NCBI GenBank assembly: GCA_900553265.1
Contig: USDD01000014.1
Span: 1-37,406 of the forward strand
Length of the DNA stretch: 37,406 nucleotides
Direction: 5' to 3'
From: an uncultured Eubacteriales bacterium
Lineage (GTDB): Bacteria > Bacillota > Clostridia > Christensenellales > Aristaeellaceae
Position 1 is the first letter of the stretch; every line of letters starts with the position of its first letter. Positions 1-6,588 of this stretch are shown here, in pieces. The notes beneath the pieces were generated by a model. That model made no database searches and was not told the origin of the DNA. It saw nothing but the letters and a program-made list of their open reading frames with translations. The position numbers and the translations under genes were made by a program.

Positions 1-285
1 GTTCACGCGGCGCTGAAGCGGATCATTGGGGATAACTATACAAGAGTGCTCTACAAGGTCGCCGCAGGAAAAAGAGCGTTGGCGGAACGCGTCGAAACCT
101 CGACGCACAGCAGGATAAAAGACCGGCGCGGGCAATTTGACGCGTGCGTTGATCTGGTTTTCAATCATCTCAACGACAACGGCGTAATCGAAGCCATGCT
201 CTATCTTCTTGAACTGGCACAGAATCCGAAATATCGCGCGGACGCTGCGCAGCCCGACACGCAGCGCGAGGATGAGAATCTCTGA
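1..285 (+). CDS. Partial hypothetical protein, 5' end outside window
   Basis: An open frame enters at base 1 in frame 1 and ends at the TGA at 283-285, giving the last 94 codons of a protein. The GTG at position 46 is a possible internal start, but no ribosome binding site precedes it and the frame is open upstream, so I treat the gene as truncated by the window edge. The visible part is charged and probably helical (an LVFNHLNDNGVIEAMLYLLELA stretch is split here by an Asp/Asn-rich turn) with a hydrophilic tail. I recognise no family. It lies 5' of the integrase gene in the same direction and shares its lower GC, so it probably belongs to the same mobile element. Function unknown. Confidence 0.5.
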   Translation, partial: VHAALKRIIGDNYTRVLYKVAAGKRALAERVETSTHSRIKDRRGQFDACVDLVFNHLNDNGVIEAMLYLLELAQNPKYRADAAQPDTQREDENL

Positions 286-591
286 TCGGGCTTATATGGC
301 CGCATGGGCGGCTTAAATCAAATATTATTTGCTTAGGAGGAAAAAATGCCCACTCTATCACCAAATCTATTGCCTGGCCATGCAGCGGATATGACGCTGA
401 AGCCACCTCTACAGGCCGCTCAGTCTGATCTTTTTTCTAAAATGAAAAACAATGCCCTTAAATCGCCCTTTCTTAAGCCTATAAACAATGGAATCTCACT
501 TGACAGCTTTGCCGCTCCTGCGGTATCCTTTTTCCAGAACCTTGACAACTGCACAGACGATGCACGGAACACGCCAAAGGAGGAAACTTCG

Positions 592-1686
592 ATGGCGTAC
601 AAGAGAGTAAGGCTTCCGGTAGGCAAGGACAGCAGCGGTCAACCCACCTACAGGCAGATCGGCGGAGGCAGCGAAGAAGAGCGCTTTCTGCGCGGCCTTC
701 AAGAGGTGATTCGCAGCGGCAGAATCAATGATTATCTTCCGGATTATCCTTCGCCGATCGCCGCTAATGCAAATCCGCCCGCAAAGGAACAGCACCCGTT
801 CACAGCATACGCAAAAGCCTTCTATGCGCGGTATAAGGGGCATCTGCGAGCCAACACCGACGTAACCCAGCGCGGATGGCTCAGGCAGCAATGTGCATTT
901 TTCAAAGACGAGCCCATCGAGAGCATCACCGTCAGCAGAATACAGGATTATGTGAACTCCATTCAGGCCAATACCACAGACACCATCCACAAGAAGATCA
1001 CCTTCCTGCGAGAAATTCTGGCATCCGCATACGAGGACAATCTGATCGACAGGAACCCCGCCGACAGCCGACGCATCAACCTCGGAGGAAAGGACGGCGA
1101 GGGAATTAAAGCCCTTCCACGCGAAACCGTTAAGACGCTGATTGTAAAAATTCAGAATTGCGGCAATATCCATATCCAGTTTTTTCTAGCCGTCATGCTA
1201 TATGCAGGAATGCGCAGGGAAGAACTGCTGGGGCTGCGTTGGGAGGACATCAATTTCAACACTGGATTTTTGCACATTCGAAGGGCGATTACCTATCCTT
1301 CCAGCCAGCCGACCGTCGGTGCGCCGAAGACGAAGAGCAGCAATCGCGACGTGGCCATGCCCGACGAGCTGATTCGCATTCTGAAGCCGCATCGGCAGCT
1401 CAGCGGATATCTGATTGCCAAAGAGAACGACGAGCCGTTGACCGAATACGAGCTGAAGAAGCTGCGAACGGCCTCTCGCGATTATTCCGGCTTACCCAAG
1501 CTGGACGCGCGGCAGCTTCGACATTCTTATGCTTCCATGCTTCATGCGGCGGGCGTTGAGAGAAATCTCATCGGGACGAGCATGGGACATACCAACTTCA
1601 GCACGACGGACGGCTATATCGACATCGAACAGGCGCGCATGAACGACGTTCGAAACGCGGGAATCAATTACGTTCTCAGCAACTGA
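592..1686 (+). CDS. Tyrosine site-specific recombinase (phage/ICE-type integrase)
   Basis: Catalyses integration and excision of a mobile element by strand exchange through a tyrosine. From the ATG at 592 it is 364 residues: an N-terminal arm-binding-like segment beginning MAYKRVRLPVG, a core-binding helical domain, then the catalytic domain. Numbered from an upstream in-frame ATG at 346, the catalytic residues are Arg290 (AGMRREELLGLRW), Lys330 in a hairpin (APKTKSSNR), Arg392, His415 (GHTNFS) and nucleophile Tyr424 (TDGYIDI). The box II His of the usual HxxRH is Arg389 here. I chose 592 because AAAGGAGG precedes it and the family-like sequence starts there; 346 also has AGGAGG at ideal spacing and would add 82 residues. 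The 3' end points at the structured RNA gene, as expected when an element sits in an RNA-gene attachment site. Confidence 0.88.
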   Translation: MAYKRVRLPVGKDSSGQPTYRQIGGGSEEERFLRGLQEVIRSGRINDYLPDYPSPIAANANPPAKEQHPFTAYAKAFYARYKGHLRANTDVTQRGWLRQQCAFFKDEPIESITVSRIQDYVNSIQANTTDTIHKKITFLREILASAYEDNLIDRNPADSRRINLGGKDGEGIKALPRETVKTLIVKIQNCGNIHIQFFLAVMLYAGMRREELLGLRWEDINFNTGFLHIRRAITYPSSQPTVGAPKTKSSNRDVAMPDELIRILKPHRQLSGYLIAKENDEPLTEYELKKLRTASRDYSGLPKLDARQLRHSYASMLHAAGVERNLIGTSMGHTNFSTTDGYIDIEQARMNDVRNAGINYVLSN

Positions 1687-1820
1687 CAGGAATGTGATTT
1701 TCTCGTAATTTTGTGCAGTACAGGTCATGCCGGAACAGCAATTAACAAAACGGCAATGCGCAAACGTGGAAACATAAAATTCAGCACAAATCAACGAATG
1801 ATTCATGTTGAACAATTGCC

Positions 1821-2047
1821 AAAAACAAAGGGTTTTGCGCGCCCGACCTGATCTTTGACCCCACACTCGCCGGCTGGAGCGTTCGCTCATAAGGACTCTG
1901 CCTCCCCACTACTGACCCTCTCGGCTCTGTCGGCCGGCCGGACTTACTTCTAAGCCGCACCATGCTCACCGGAATTTTTCCGGCTTACGTGGATCGTTTC
2001 GCCTGCGACTGGCATCGACTTTCAATCACGGACGCGCGCAAACCCTG
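1821..2047 (-). ncRNA. Candidate structured non-coding RNA (about 226 nt)
   Basis: No protein gene occupies this stretch. On the minus strand a promoter with exact consensus hexamers at 2054-2081 should start a transcript near 2047. Its first bases, GGGTTTGCGCGC (2045-2034), can pair with GCGCGCAAAACCC at the other end (1842-1830) with one bulged A, closing the whole molecule. A U-rich run TTTGTTTTT (1829-1821) follows at once, so the closing stem could also act as the terminator. Inside are TAAGCCG/CGGCTTA (a 7-bp stem), CCGGAA/TTCCGG with an AAA loop, and GAGC-GAAC-GCTC. It does not fit tRNA, tmRNA, SRP RNA, RNase P RNA or the riboswitch cores I know. The raiA RNA of Bacillota is a candidate by size and phylum only; I could not verify this. 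Confidence 0.6.
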
Positions 2048-2053
2048 CCTTCC

Positions 2054-2081
2054 ATTATAATGCGCCGCGGCGCTTTGTCAA
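2054..2081 (-). promoter_or_regulatory. Consensus sigma-A promoter for the structured RNA
   Basis: Read on the minus strand: TTGACA (2081-2076), 16-bp spacer, TATAAT (2059-2054). Both hexamers match the consensus exactly. No coding frame starts downstream, which points to a stable RNA product. It is divergent from the tetR gene. Confidence 0.8.
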
Positions 2082-2117
2082 GATGCAAAGGGGCTTTTCC
2101 CGGCGGAAAAAGTGTGT

Positions 2118-2123
2118 TATAAT
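2118..2123 (+). promoter_or_regulatory. Probable -10 box of the tetR-amidase operon
   Basis: TATAAT 35 bases upstream of the tetR start. The hexamer 17 bases upstream (2095-2100) is a poor -35 match, so the promoter may be weak or regulated. A TetR-family repressor often binds its own promoter, but I see no clear palindrome here. Confidence 0.45.
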
Positions 2124-2157
2124 TGGAAGGAAACGACCCGAGGGGAGGCGCTTTTCG

Positions 2158-2862
2158 ATGAGTCGCAGCGAGCAGAAGCGAAGCGGCATTGCACAGGCCG
2201 CGCAGGAGCTTTTTTTTCAGAAGGGCTATGAGCAGACCTCCGTTCAGGACATTCTGGACGCGCTCGAGCTCTCCAAGGGCGGGTTTTACCATTATTTCGT
2301 CTCCAAGGAGGCCGTTTTGCAGGAAATCTGCGAGCAGCGCGCCACGGCGCGGTTCGGGCGGCTGGGCATGGAACTTTACGATTCCCGCGTCAGTCCAATA
2401 GACAAGCTGAACCGGCTGCTGTCGCTGGTGAACCTCTTCGGCGGCGACGACCCGCGGTTTGCGGCGATGATGATGCAGATCTGCTATGTGGACGGCGACG
2501 TGCGCATGCGCGACCGCATGCGCGGCATCGTGCGCGAGCGGCTGGAGCATTACATGGACGACGTGCTGATGGAGGGCATTCAGTCCGGCGATTTCTTCGT
2601 GCGCCATCCGGGACGGCTGGGCTGCATTCTGCTCAATCTGGCCGCGGATCTGGACGACGAGGCCTGCCGGCGCATCGCCGCCGCTCCGGACAGCCCGGAG
2701 ACGGTGATCGACATCGCCGAGATGCTGGACGCGTGCCGCGACGCGGTGGAGCTGCTCGTGGGCGCGCCCTACGGCTCGATTCGGCTGTTCGATCCCGCGC
2801 GGCTGCTGGCGGATTCCCGCGCCGCGGCTGCGGGACTGCGCAAACTGGAGGCGGAAAAATAA
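2158..2862 (+). CDS. TetR/AcrR-family transcriptional regulator
   Basis: A 234-residue repressor-type protein. Residues 1-50 form the TetR_N helix-turn-helix: AQELFFQKGYEQTSVQDILD followed by the recognition helix region LSKGGFYHYFVSKEAVL, which matches the family well. The rest is the helical ligand-binding/dimer domain, which is too divergent to name a ligand. The start at 2158 is supported by AGGGGAGG at 2141-2148 and by the family N-terminus. The TAA stop overlaps the next gene's ATG by one base (TAATG), so the regulator and the amidase are translationally coupled. This suggests control of a cell-wall or envelope function, but the regulon cannot be read from the sequence. Confidence 0.9.
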   Translation: MSRSEQKRSGIAQAAQELFFQKGYEQTSVQDILDALELSKGGFYHYFVSKEAVLQEICEQRATARFGRLGMELYDSRVSPIDKLNRLLSLVNLFGGDDPRFAAMMMQICYVDGDVRMRDRMRGIVRERLEHYMDDVLMEGIQSGDFFVRHPGRLGCILLNLAADLDDEACRRIAAAPDSPETVIDIAEMLDACRDAVELLVGAPYGSIRLFDPARLLADSRAAAAGLRKLEAEK

Positions 2863-3587
2863 TGAAAAAACGCGCGCTCTTGCTGGCGCTGCTGCTGGCG
2901 ATCTGTCTGCCCGCGGCGGCCGGGCAATGGCAATGGAAGCAGGAACCCACGCCCGTGCTCAGCGGCCGGCTGGCGGGCGTGAAGATCGGCGTCGACCCGG
3001 GTCATCAGCGCCATCAGAACACGGAGAAGGAGCCCGTCGCGCCGGATTCGAAGGAGACCAAGGCCAAGGTTTCGTCGGGAACGGCGGGCGTGAGGACGAA
3101 GGTCCCCGAGTATCAGGTCAATCTGGACGTGTCGCTTCAGCTGCGCGACGCGCTGGAGGCGCTGGGCTGCGAGGTGTATATGACCCGTCAGACCAACGAC
3201 GTGGACATCTCCAACCGCGAGCGCGCGCTGATGATGAACGAGCTGGGCGTGGATCTCGTGCTGCGCATCCACTGCAACGGCGCGGAGAACTCCGGCGCGC
3301 ACGGCATCGGTCTGTACGTGACCAGAACCGGCGACATCGCCGAGGCGTCGCTTGAGGCCGCCGAGGCGATTCTGCCGCGGCTCATCGAGGCCACCGGCGC
3401 GCGGGAGGACGGCATCTTCAGGCGCGATACCTACACCGGCCAGAACTGGTCCACGGTGCCGTGCGTCATGGTGGAGATGGGCTTTATGAGCAATCCCGAC
3501 GAGGACGAAAAGCTCAGCGACCCGGACTATCAGCAGAAGCTGGTGACGGGCATGGTGGAGGGAATCTGCGACTGGCTGGGGCGCTGA
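2862..3587 (+). CDS. N-acetylmuramoyl-L-alanine amidase (Amidase_3), secreted
   Basis: A 241-residue zinc amidase that cleaves the MurNAc-L-Ala bond of peptidoglycan. Residues 1-20 (MKKRALLLALLLAICLPAAA) are a signal peptide. The Amidase_3 domain follows from about residue 38: VDPGH with zinc ligand His48, a second ligand at about Glu83, RIHCNG with His137, and catalytic Glu195 in VEMGFMSNP. There is no SH3 or LysM binding domain, so it is a minimal enzyme. The ATG overlaps the tetR stop by one base, indicating one operon. It may act in cell separation, spore-wall processing or envelope turnover. Confidence 0.9.
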   Translation: MKKRALLLALLLAICLPAAAGQWQWKQEPTPVLSGRLAGVKIGVDPGHQRHQNTEKEPVAPDSKETKAKVSSGTAGVRTKVPEYQVNLDVSLQLRDALEALGCEVYMTRQTNDVDISNRERALMMNELGVDLVLRIHCNGAENSGAHGIGLYVTRTGDIAEASLEAAEAILPRLIEATGAREDGIFRRDTYTGQNWSTVPCVMVEMGFMSNPDEDEKLSDPDYQQKLVTGMVEGICDWLGR

Positions 3588-3633
3588 CGAATGTTATATT
3601 TTCTGAAGATACGGCAAACGGCCCGGCGGCGGA

Positions 3634-3662
3634 TTGACATTTGGGGAAAATGAGAGTATAAT
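3634..3662 (+). promoter_or_regulatory. Consensus promoter of rplU-prp-rpmA
   Basis: TTGACA (3634-3639), 17-bp spacer, TATAAT (3657-3662): an ideal housekeeping promoter, as expected for a ribosomal protein operon. Confidence 0.85.
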
Positions 3663-3669
3663 GCTCAGG

Positions 3670-3736
3670 TAAGCCGCTCGGAATCGGCTCGATAAACGCA
3701 TGCAAATGCTGCCCAGTTCCGGCGAGATTTTAGTAT
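3670..3736 (+). promoter_or_regulatory. Possible ribosomal protein L21 leader
   Basis: The transcript has about 80 bases ahead of rplU. It can form GCCG/CGGC and GCATG/CAAATGC-type hairpins. Bacillota rplU operons often carry an autoregulatory L21 leader here; the location fits, but I could not confirm the consensus. Confidence 0.35.
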
Positions 3737-3750
3737 AGGAGGTGCAACGC

Positions 3751-4062
3751 GTGTACGCAGTCATTAAGACCGGTGGCAAGCAGTACCGTGTTCAGCAGGG
3801 CGACGTTATTTTCGTCGAGAAGATCGACTCCCAGGCGGACGAAGCGGTTACTTTCGAAGAGGTGCTGCTCGTGAACGATGGCGACCAGACCAGGATCGGC
3901 GCTCCCACTGTGGCGGGTGCGAAGGTTGAGGGCAAGGTGCTCGGCCAGGTGAAGGGCCAGAAGATCGTCGTCTACAAGTATAAGGCGAAGAAGAACGAGC
4001 GCAAAAAGCAGGGCCATCGTCAGCCCTACACCAAGGTTGAGATCACGGCCATCAACGGCTGA
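3751..4062 (+). CDS. rplU: 50S ribosomal protein bL21
   Basis: A 103-residue protein of the large ribosomal subunit that binds 23S rRNA. The N-terminus MYAVIKTGGKQYRVQQGD is the family signature, and the C-terminal KRKKQGHRQPYTKVEI segment is the conserved RNA-binding end. The start is the GTG at 3751, 8 bases after AGGAGG (3737-3742); an earlier in-frame GTG at 3742 overlaps the Shine-Dalgarno and is rejected. It is first in the rplU-prp-rpmA operon, with a one-base TGATG overlap to prp. Confidence 0.97.
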   Translation: MYAVIKTGGKQYRVQQGDVIFVEKIDSQADEAVTFEEVLLVNDGDQTRIGAPTVAGAKVEGKVLGQVKGQKIVVYKYKAKKNERKKQGHRQPYTKVEITAING

Positions 4063-4415
4063 TGTCCTTCCGTGGTACGACCGTCACATTCCTTCGGCGG
4101 TCAGACGGCGCTTGGATCGGATACCGGGCCGAGGGTCACTCCGGATACGCGGCGGCAGGCGCGGACATCGTCTGCGCGGCCGTATCGGCACTGACTCAGA
4201 CCGCGCTGAACGGACTTGCAAATGTCCTCAAGGCGCCGGTTCGGTTTGAACAGGACGATTCTCGAGCGTTCATTGAAGCAGAATTGACGCCCGAGGCCAC
4301 CGAAGATCAGATTCAGCAGGCACAGCTTCTGCTGGTCACGCTTCTGGAAGGGCTTCAGGCAATCCAGCGGGGCTATCCCCGCAATGTCCGTATTATCTTC
4401 AAGGAACGGAGGTAA
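4062..4415 (+). CDS. prp: Ribosomal-processing cysteine protease Prp
   Basis: A 117-residue cysteine protease that removes the N-terminal extension of ribosomal protein L27, a step essential for ribosome function in Bacillota. The catalytic pair is visible: His26 in EGHSGYA and Cys38 in DIVCAAVS. Length and position between rplU and rpmA match the family (YsxB). The ATG overlaps the rplU stop by one base. Its presence agrees with the cleavable leader seen on the downstream rpmA product. Confidence 0.95.
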   Translation: MSFRGTTVTFLRRSDGAWIGYRAEGHSGYAAAGADIVCAAVSALTQTALNGLANVLKAPVRFEQDDSRAFIEAELTPEATEDQIQQAQLLLVTLLEGLQAIQRGYPRNVRIIFKERR

Positions 4416-4420
4416 AGCAC

Positions 4421-4717
4421 ATGTTCATGATGAATCTTCAGCTCTTCGCTCACAAGAAGGGAATGGGCTCCTCCCGTAACGGCCGTGACAGCCATGCGCA
4501 GCGCCTTGGCGTGAAGCGCTATGATGGCCAGTTCGTCCTCGCGGGCAACATTCTCGTCCGTCAGCGCGGAACCGTTTTCCATCCCGGCAAGAACGTCGGC
4601 ATCGGCGATGACGATACTCTCTACGCCAAGATGGACGGCGTCGTGAAGTTCGAGCGTTACGACAAGAAGCGCAAGCAGGTCAGCATCTATCCCGCGACCG
4701 AAGTTGCCGCTGAATAA
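4421..4717 (+). CDS. rpmA: 50S ribosomal protein bL27 with Prp-cleaved leader
   Basis: A 98-residue L27, whose mature N-terminus reaches the peptidyl-transferase centre. It begins MFMMNLQLFAHKKGMGSSRN: the residues before AHKKG match the Prp-processed extension of Bacillota L27 (cleavage expected after LQLF). The body GRDSHAQRLGVKRYDGQFVLAGNI is split here at RYDG and is typical. GGAGG at 4408-4412 precedes the start. It is last in its operon, with a strong terminator about 20 bases downstream. The obg gene that commonly follows is absent; a DNA glycosylase takes its place. Confidence 0.97.
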   Translation: MFMMNLQLFAHKKGMGSSRNGRDSHAQRLGVKRYDGQFVLAGNILVRQRGTVFHPGKNVGIGDDDTLYAKMDGVVKFERYDKKRKQVSIYPATEVAAE

Positions 4718-4737
4718 GGGTTGGATTTTACGAGCAG

Positions 4738-4768
4738 AGAGACGTGCCGCTTGCGGCGCGTCTCTTTC
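4738..4768 (+). terminator. Intrinsic terminator after rpmA
   Basis: AGAGACG (4738-4744) pairs with CGTCTCT (4759-4765), extended by an inner GCCGC/GCGGC, followed by a short T tract. It ends the ribosomal protein operon and excludes the upstream in-frame starts of the next ORF. Confidence 0.8.
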
Positions 4769-4800
4769 GCATATACTGGAGTTTTAAGAACGTTGAAACG

Positions 4801-5658
4801 ATGGAAAGAGTGAGAATTGGTTCGGAACGCGTCGATCTGAGGCTGACGCTGATGGACAGCGCCCAGTGCTTCGCATGGGTGGAGCGCGAGGATTGCTTCG
4901 GCGCGGTGATCGCCGGACAGCCGGTCTGGCTGGGCGCGGATGCGGAGGGCGTGTTTGCCGAGGGCGGAAGCGCGGCGCTGCTGAGGGATTACCTCGACCT
5001 CGACCGGGATTACGGGCGGATTGCCCGGGAGTACGCGGCCATTCCCGCGGCCCGGCGCGCCATGGAGGCCTGCCCCGGGCTGCGGGTGCTGAATCAGCCG
5101 GCGTGGGACGCGCTGGTCTCGTTCATCCTGTCGGCCAACAACAACGTCGGGCGCATTCGAAGGCTCTGGCACGCGCTGGCGGAGAATCTCGGCGAAGGCT
5201 GTGAAACCTCGCGCGGAACGCTCTGGGCGCTGCCGTCGCCCGGGCGGCTGGCAAAATGCTCCGAGGCAGAGCTGCGGGCGATGGGAACGGGCTATCGCGC
5301 GCGCTATCTGATCGAGACGGCGCGAAGGGTGGCCGACGGCTTCCCGCTGGAGCAGCTCCAGAGTATGGACTACGCCGAGGCCCACGCGCGGCTGCTGGAG
5401 CTGCCCGGCGTGGGCGACAAGGTGGCCGACTGCGTGCTGCTGTTCGGCTGCCGCCAGCCGTCGGCGTTCCCGGTGGACGTGTGGGTGGACAAGCTGCTGC
5501 GCAGCTGGTTCGGCGTGGAATCGAAGAGCCGCCGGGCCATGATGGAGGAGGCGCGGCGACGCTTCGGCCCGCACGGCGGCATTCTTCAGCAGTTCCTGTT
5601 TCACGCCGCGCGCACGGGCGAGATTTCGTTGGACGACGGGGAGCAGGCGACCGGCTGA
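4801..5658 (+). CDS. 8-oxoguanine DNA glycosylase/AP lyase (OGG1-like)
   Basis: A 285-residue base-excision repair enzyme that removes 8-oxoguanine and nicks the abasic site. An OGG_N-like domain (about residues 10-85, with SAQCFAWVE) precedes the HhH-GPD domain. The hairpin LPGVGDKVADCVLLF holds the Schiff-base Lys207, and FPVDVWVDK holds catalytic Asp226, equivalent to Lys249 and Asp268 of human OGG1. LSANNNVGRI is also characteristic of the family. I chose ATG 4801 because the rpmA terminator lies in the upstream part of the open frame; the Shine-Dalgarno is weak. It stands alone between the rpmA terminator and the DUF554 gene. Confidence 0.92.
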   Translation: MERVRIGSERVDLRLTLMDSAQCFAWVEREDCFGAVIAGQPVWLGADAEGVFAEGGSAALLRDYLDLDRDYGRIAREYAAIPAARRAMEACPGLRVLNQPAWDALVSFILSANNNVGRIRRLWHALAENLGEGCETSRGTLWALPSPGRLAKCSEAELRAMGTGYRARYLIETARRVADGFPLEQLQSMDYAEAHARLLELPGVGDKVADCVLLFGCRQPSAFPVDVWVDKLLRSWFGVESKSRRAMMEEARRRFGPHGGILQQFLFHAARTGEISLDDGEQATG

Positions 5659-5770
5659 ACAGGAAGGACGAAGCAATTTTCGACCGAAAAATGCCGCGGC
5701 GCAGAATGATTTTGCGGCAGCGAAGCGCTTGATGGCGTGGTTTTTGCGCACGAAAGAGAGGAGAGGGCGT

Positions 5771-6472
5771 ATGCTGGGCGTATGGGTGAATTTTGCCGCG
5801 GTGGTCGTGGGCGGCCTGATCGGCACGCTGCTGCGCGGGGGCATTCCGGAGCGTTTTCGCAGGACGATCAACGCGGGGCTGGCGCTGTGCGTGATGCTCA
5901 TCGGCATGAGCGGCGCGCTGAAGACCTCCAGCGTGCTGATTGTCATCGCCTCGGTGGTGGCCGGGTCGCTGCTGGGCGAGCGGCTGCGCATCGAGGACGG
6001 GCTGGATCGCATGGGCGCGTGGGCGCAGAGGCGCTTTGCGAAAAACGACGACGGCTTTGCCGCGGGCTTCGTCAACGCCACGCTGCTGTTCTGCGTGGGC
6101 GCGATGGCCGTGGTGGGCTCGCTGGAGGCGGGACTGTCCAACAGGCCGGACACGCTGCTGGCCAAGGCGGCGCTGGACGGCGTTTCGGCGGTGATCTTTG
6201 CGTCCTCCTTCGGTATCGGTGTGGCGTTTTCGGCCATTCCGCTGACGATCTATCAGGGCGGCATCGCGCTGCTGTCCGGCGTGCTCGCGCCGCTTCTGAC
6301 GGACGAGCTCATCGCCGAGATGTCCGCCGTGGGCTCCATCCTCATCCTCGCGCTGAGCCTGAACATGCTGGAGGTCACGAAGGAGCGCATTCGCGTGGGC
6401 AACATGCTGCCGGCCATCCTCGTGCCCTGCGCCTATCTGCCGCTGGCCCGCTGGCTGTCGGGACTGCTCTGA
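5771..6472 (+). CDS. DUF554 integral membrane protein (YqgA-like)
   Basis: A 233-residue membrane protein with about six or seven hydrophobic segments, beginning MLGVWVNFAAVVVGGLIGTLL. The sequence FVNATLLFCVGAMAVVGSLE and the SLLGERLRIEDGLDRMG loop match the DUF554 family (E. coli YqgA), whose transport or other function is unknown. The start at 5771 is preceded by GAGAGGAGAGG; an upstream in-frame ATG pair at 5729/5732 lacks a good site. It is followed immediately by a strong terminator that separates it from a convergent gene. Confidence 0.88.
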   Translation: MLGVWVNFAAVVVGGLIGTLLRGGIPERFRRTINAGLALCVMLIGMSGALKTSSVLIVIASVVAGSLLGERLRIEDGLDRMGAWAQRRFAKNDDGFAAGFVNATLLFCVGAMAVVGSLEAGLSNRPDTLLAKAALDGVSAVIFASSFGIGVAFSAIPLTIYQGGIALLSGVLAPLLTDELIAEMSAVGSILILALSLNMLEVTKERIRVGNMLPAILVPCAYLPLARWLSGLL

Positions 6473-6480
6473 GGAAAACG

Positions 6481-6517
6481 ACGCGCCCTGAAATCGAAGG
6501 ATTTCAGGGCGCGTTTT
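6481..6517. terminator. Strong intrinsic terminator between convergent genes
   Basis: A perfect 15-bp stem ACGCGCCCTGAAATC / GATTTCAGGGCGCGT with a GAAG loop and a T tract on the plus strand. The AAAAC on its left side could also serve minus-strand transcription from the glycosyltransferase gene. Confidence 0.92.
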
Positions 6518-6588
6518 GGCTTCAGATTACAGATACACTGCATTTTCCGCGTTGGAAAAGCGATTCTCCGAACCAACCATTATCAGCT

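Noticed and set aside
1821..2047. Group II intron fragment, cobalamin riboswitch, or tmRNA as an explanation of the structured region
   Set aside because: No intron domain V or maturase, no cobalamin-box core, and no tRNA-like ends or CCA. A promoter and closing stem fit an independent RNA better. Identity remains open.
4744..4800. N-terminal extension of the DNA glycosylase from GTG 4744
   Set aside because: The extra codons come from the rpmA terminator hairpin and show no family similarity.
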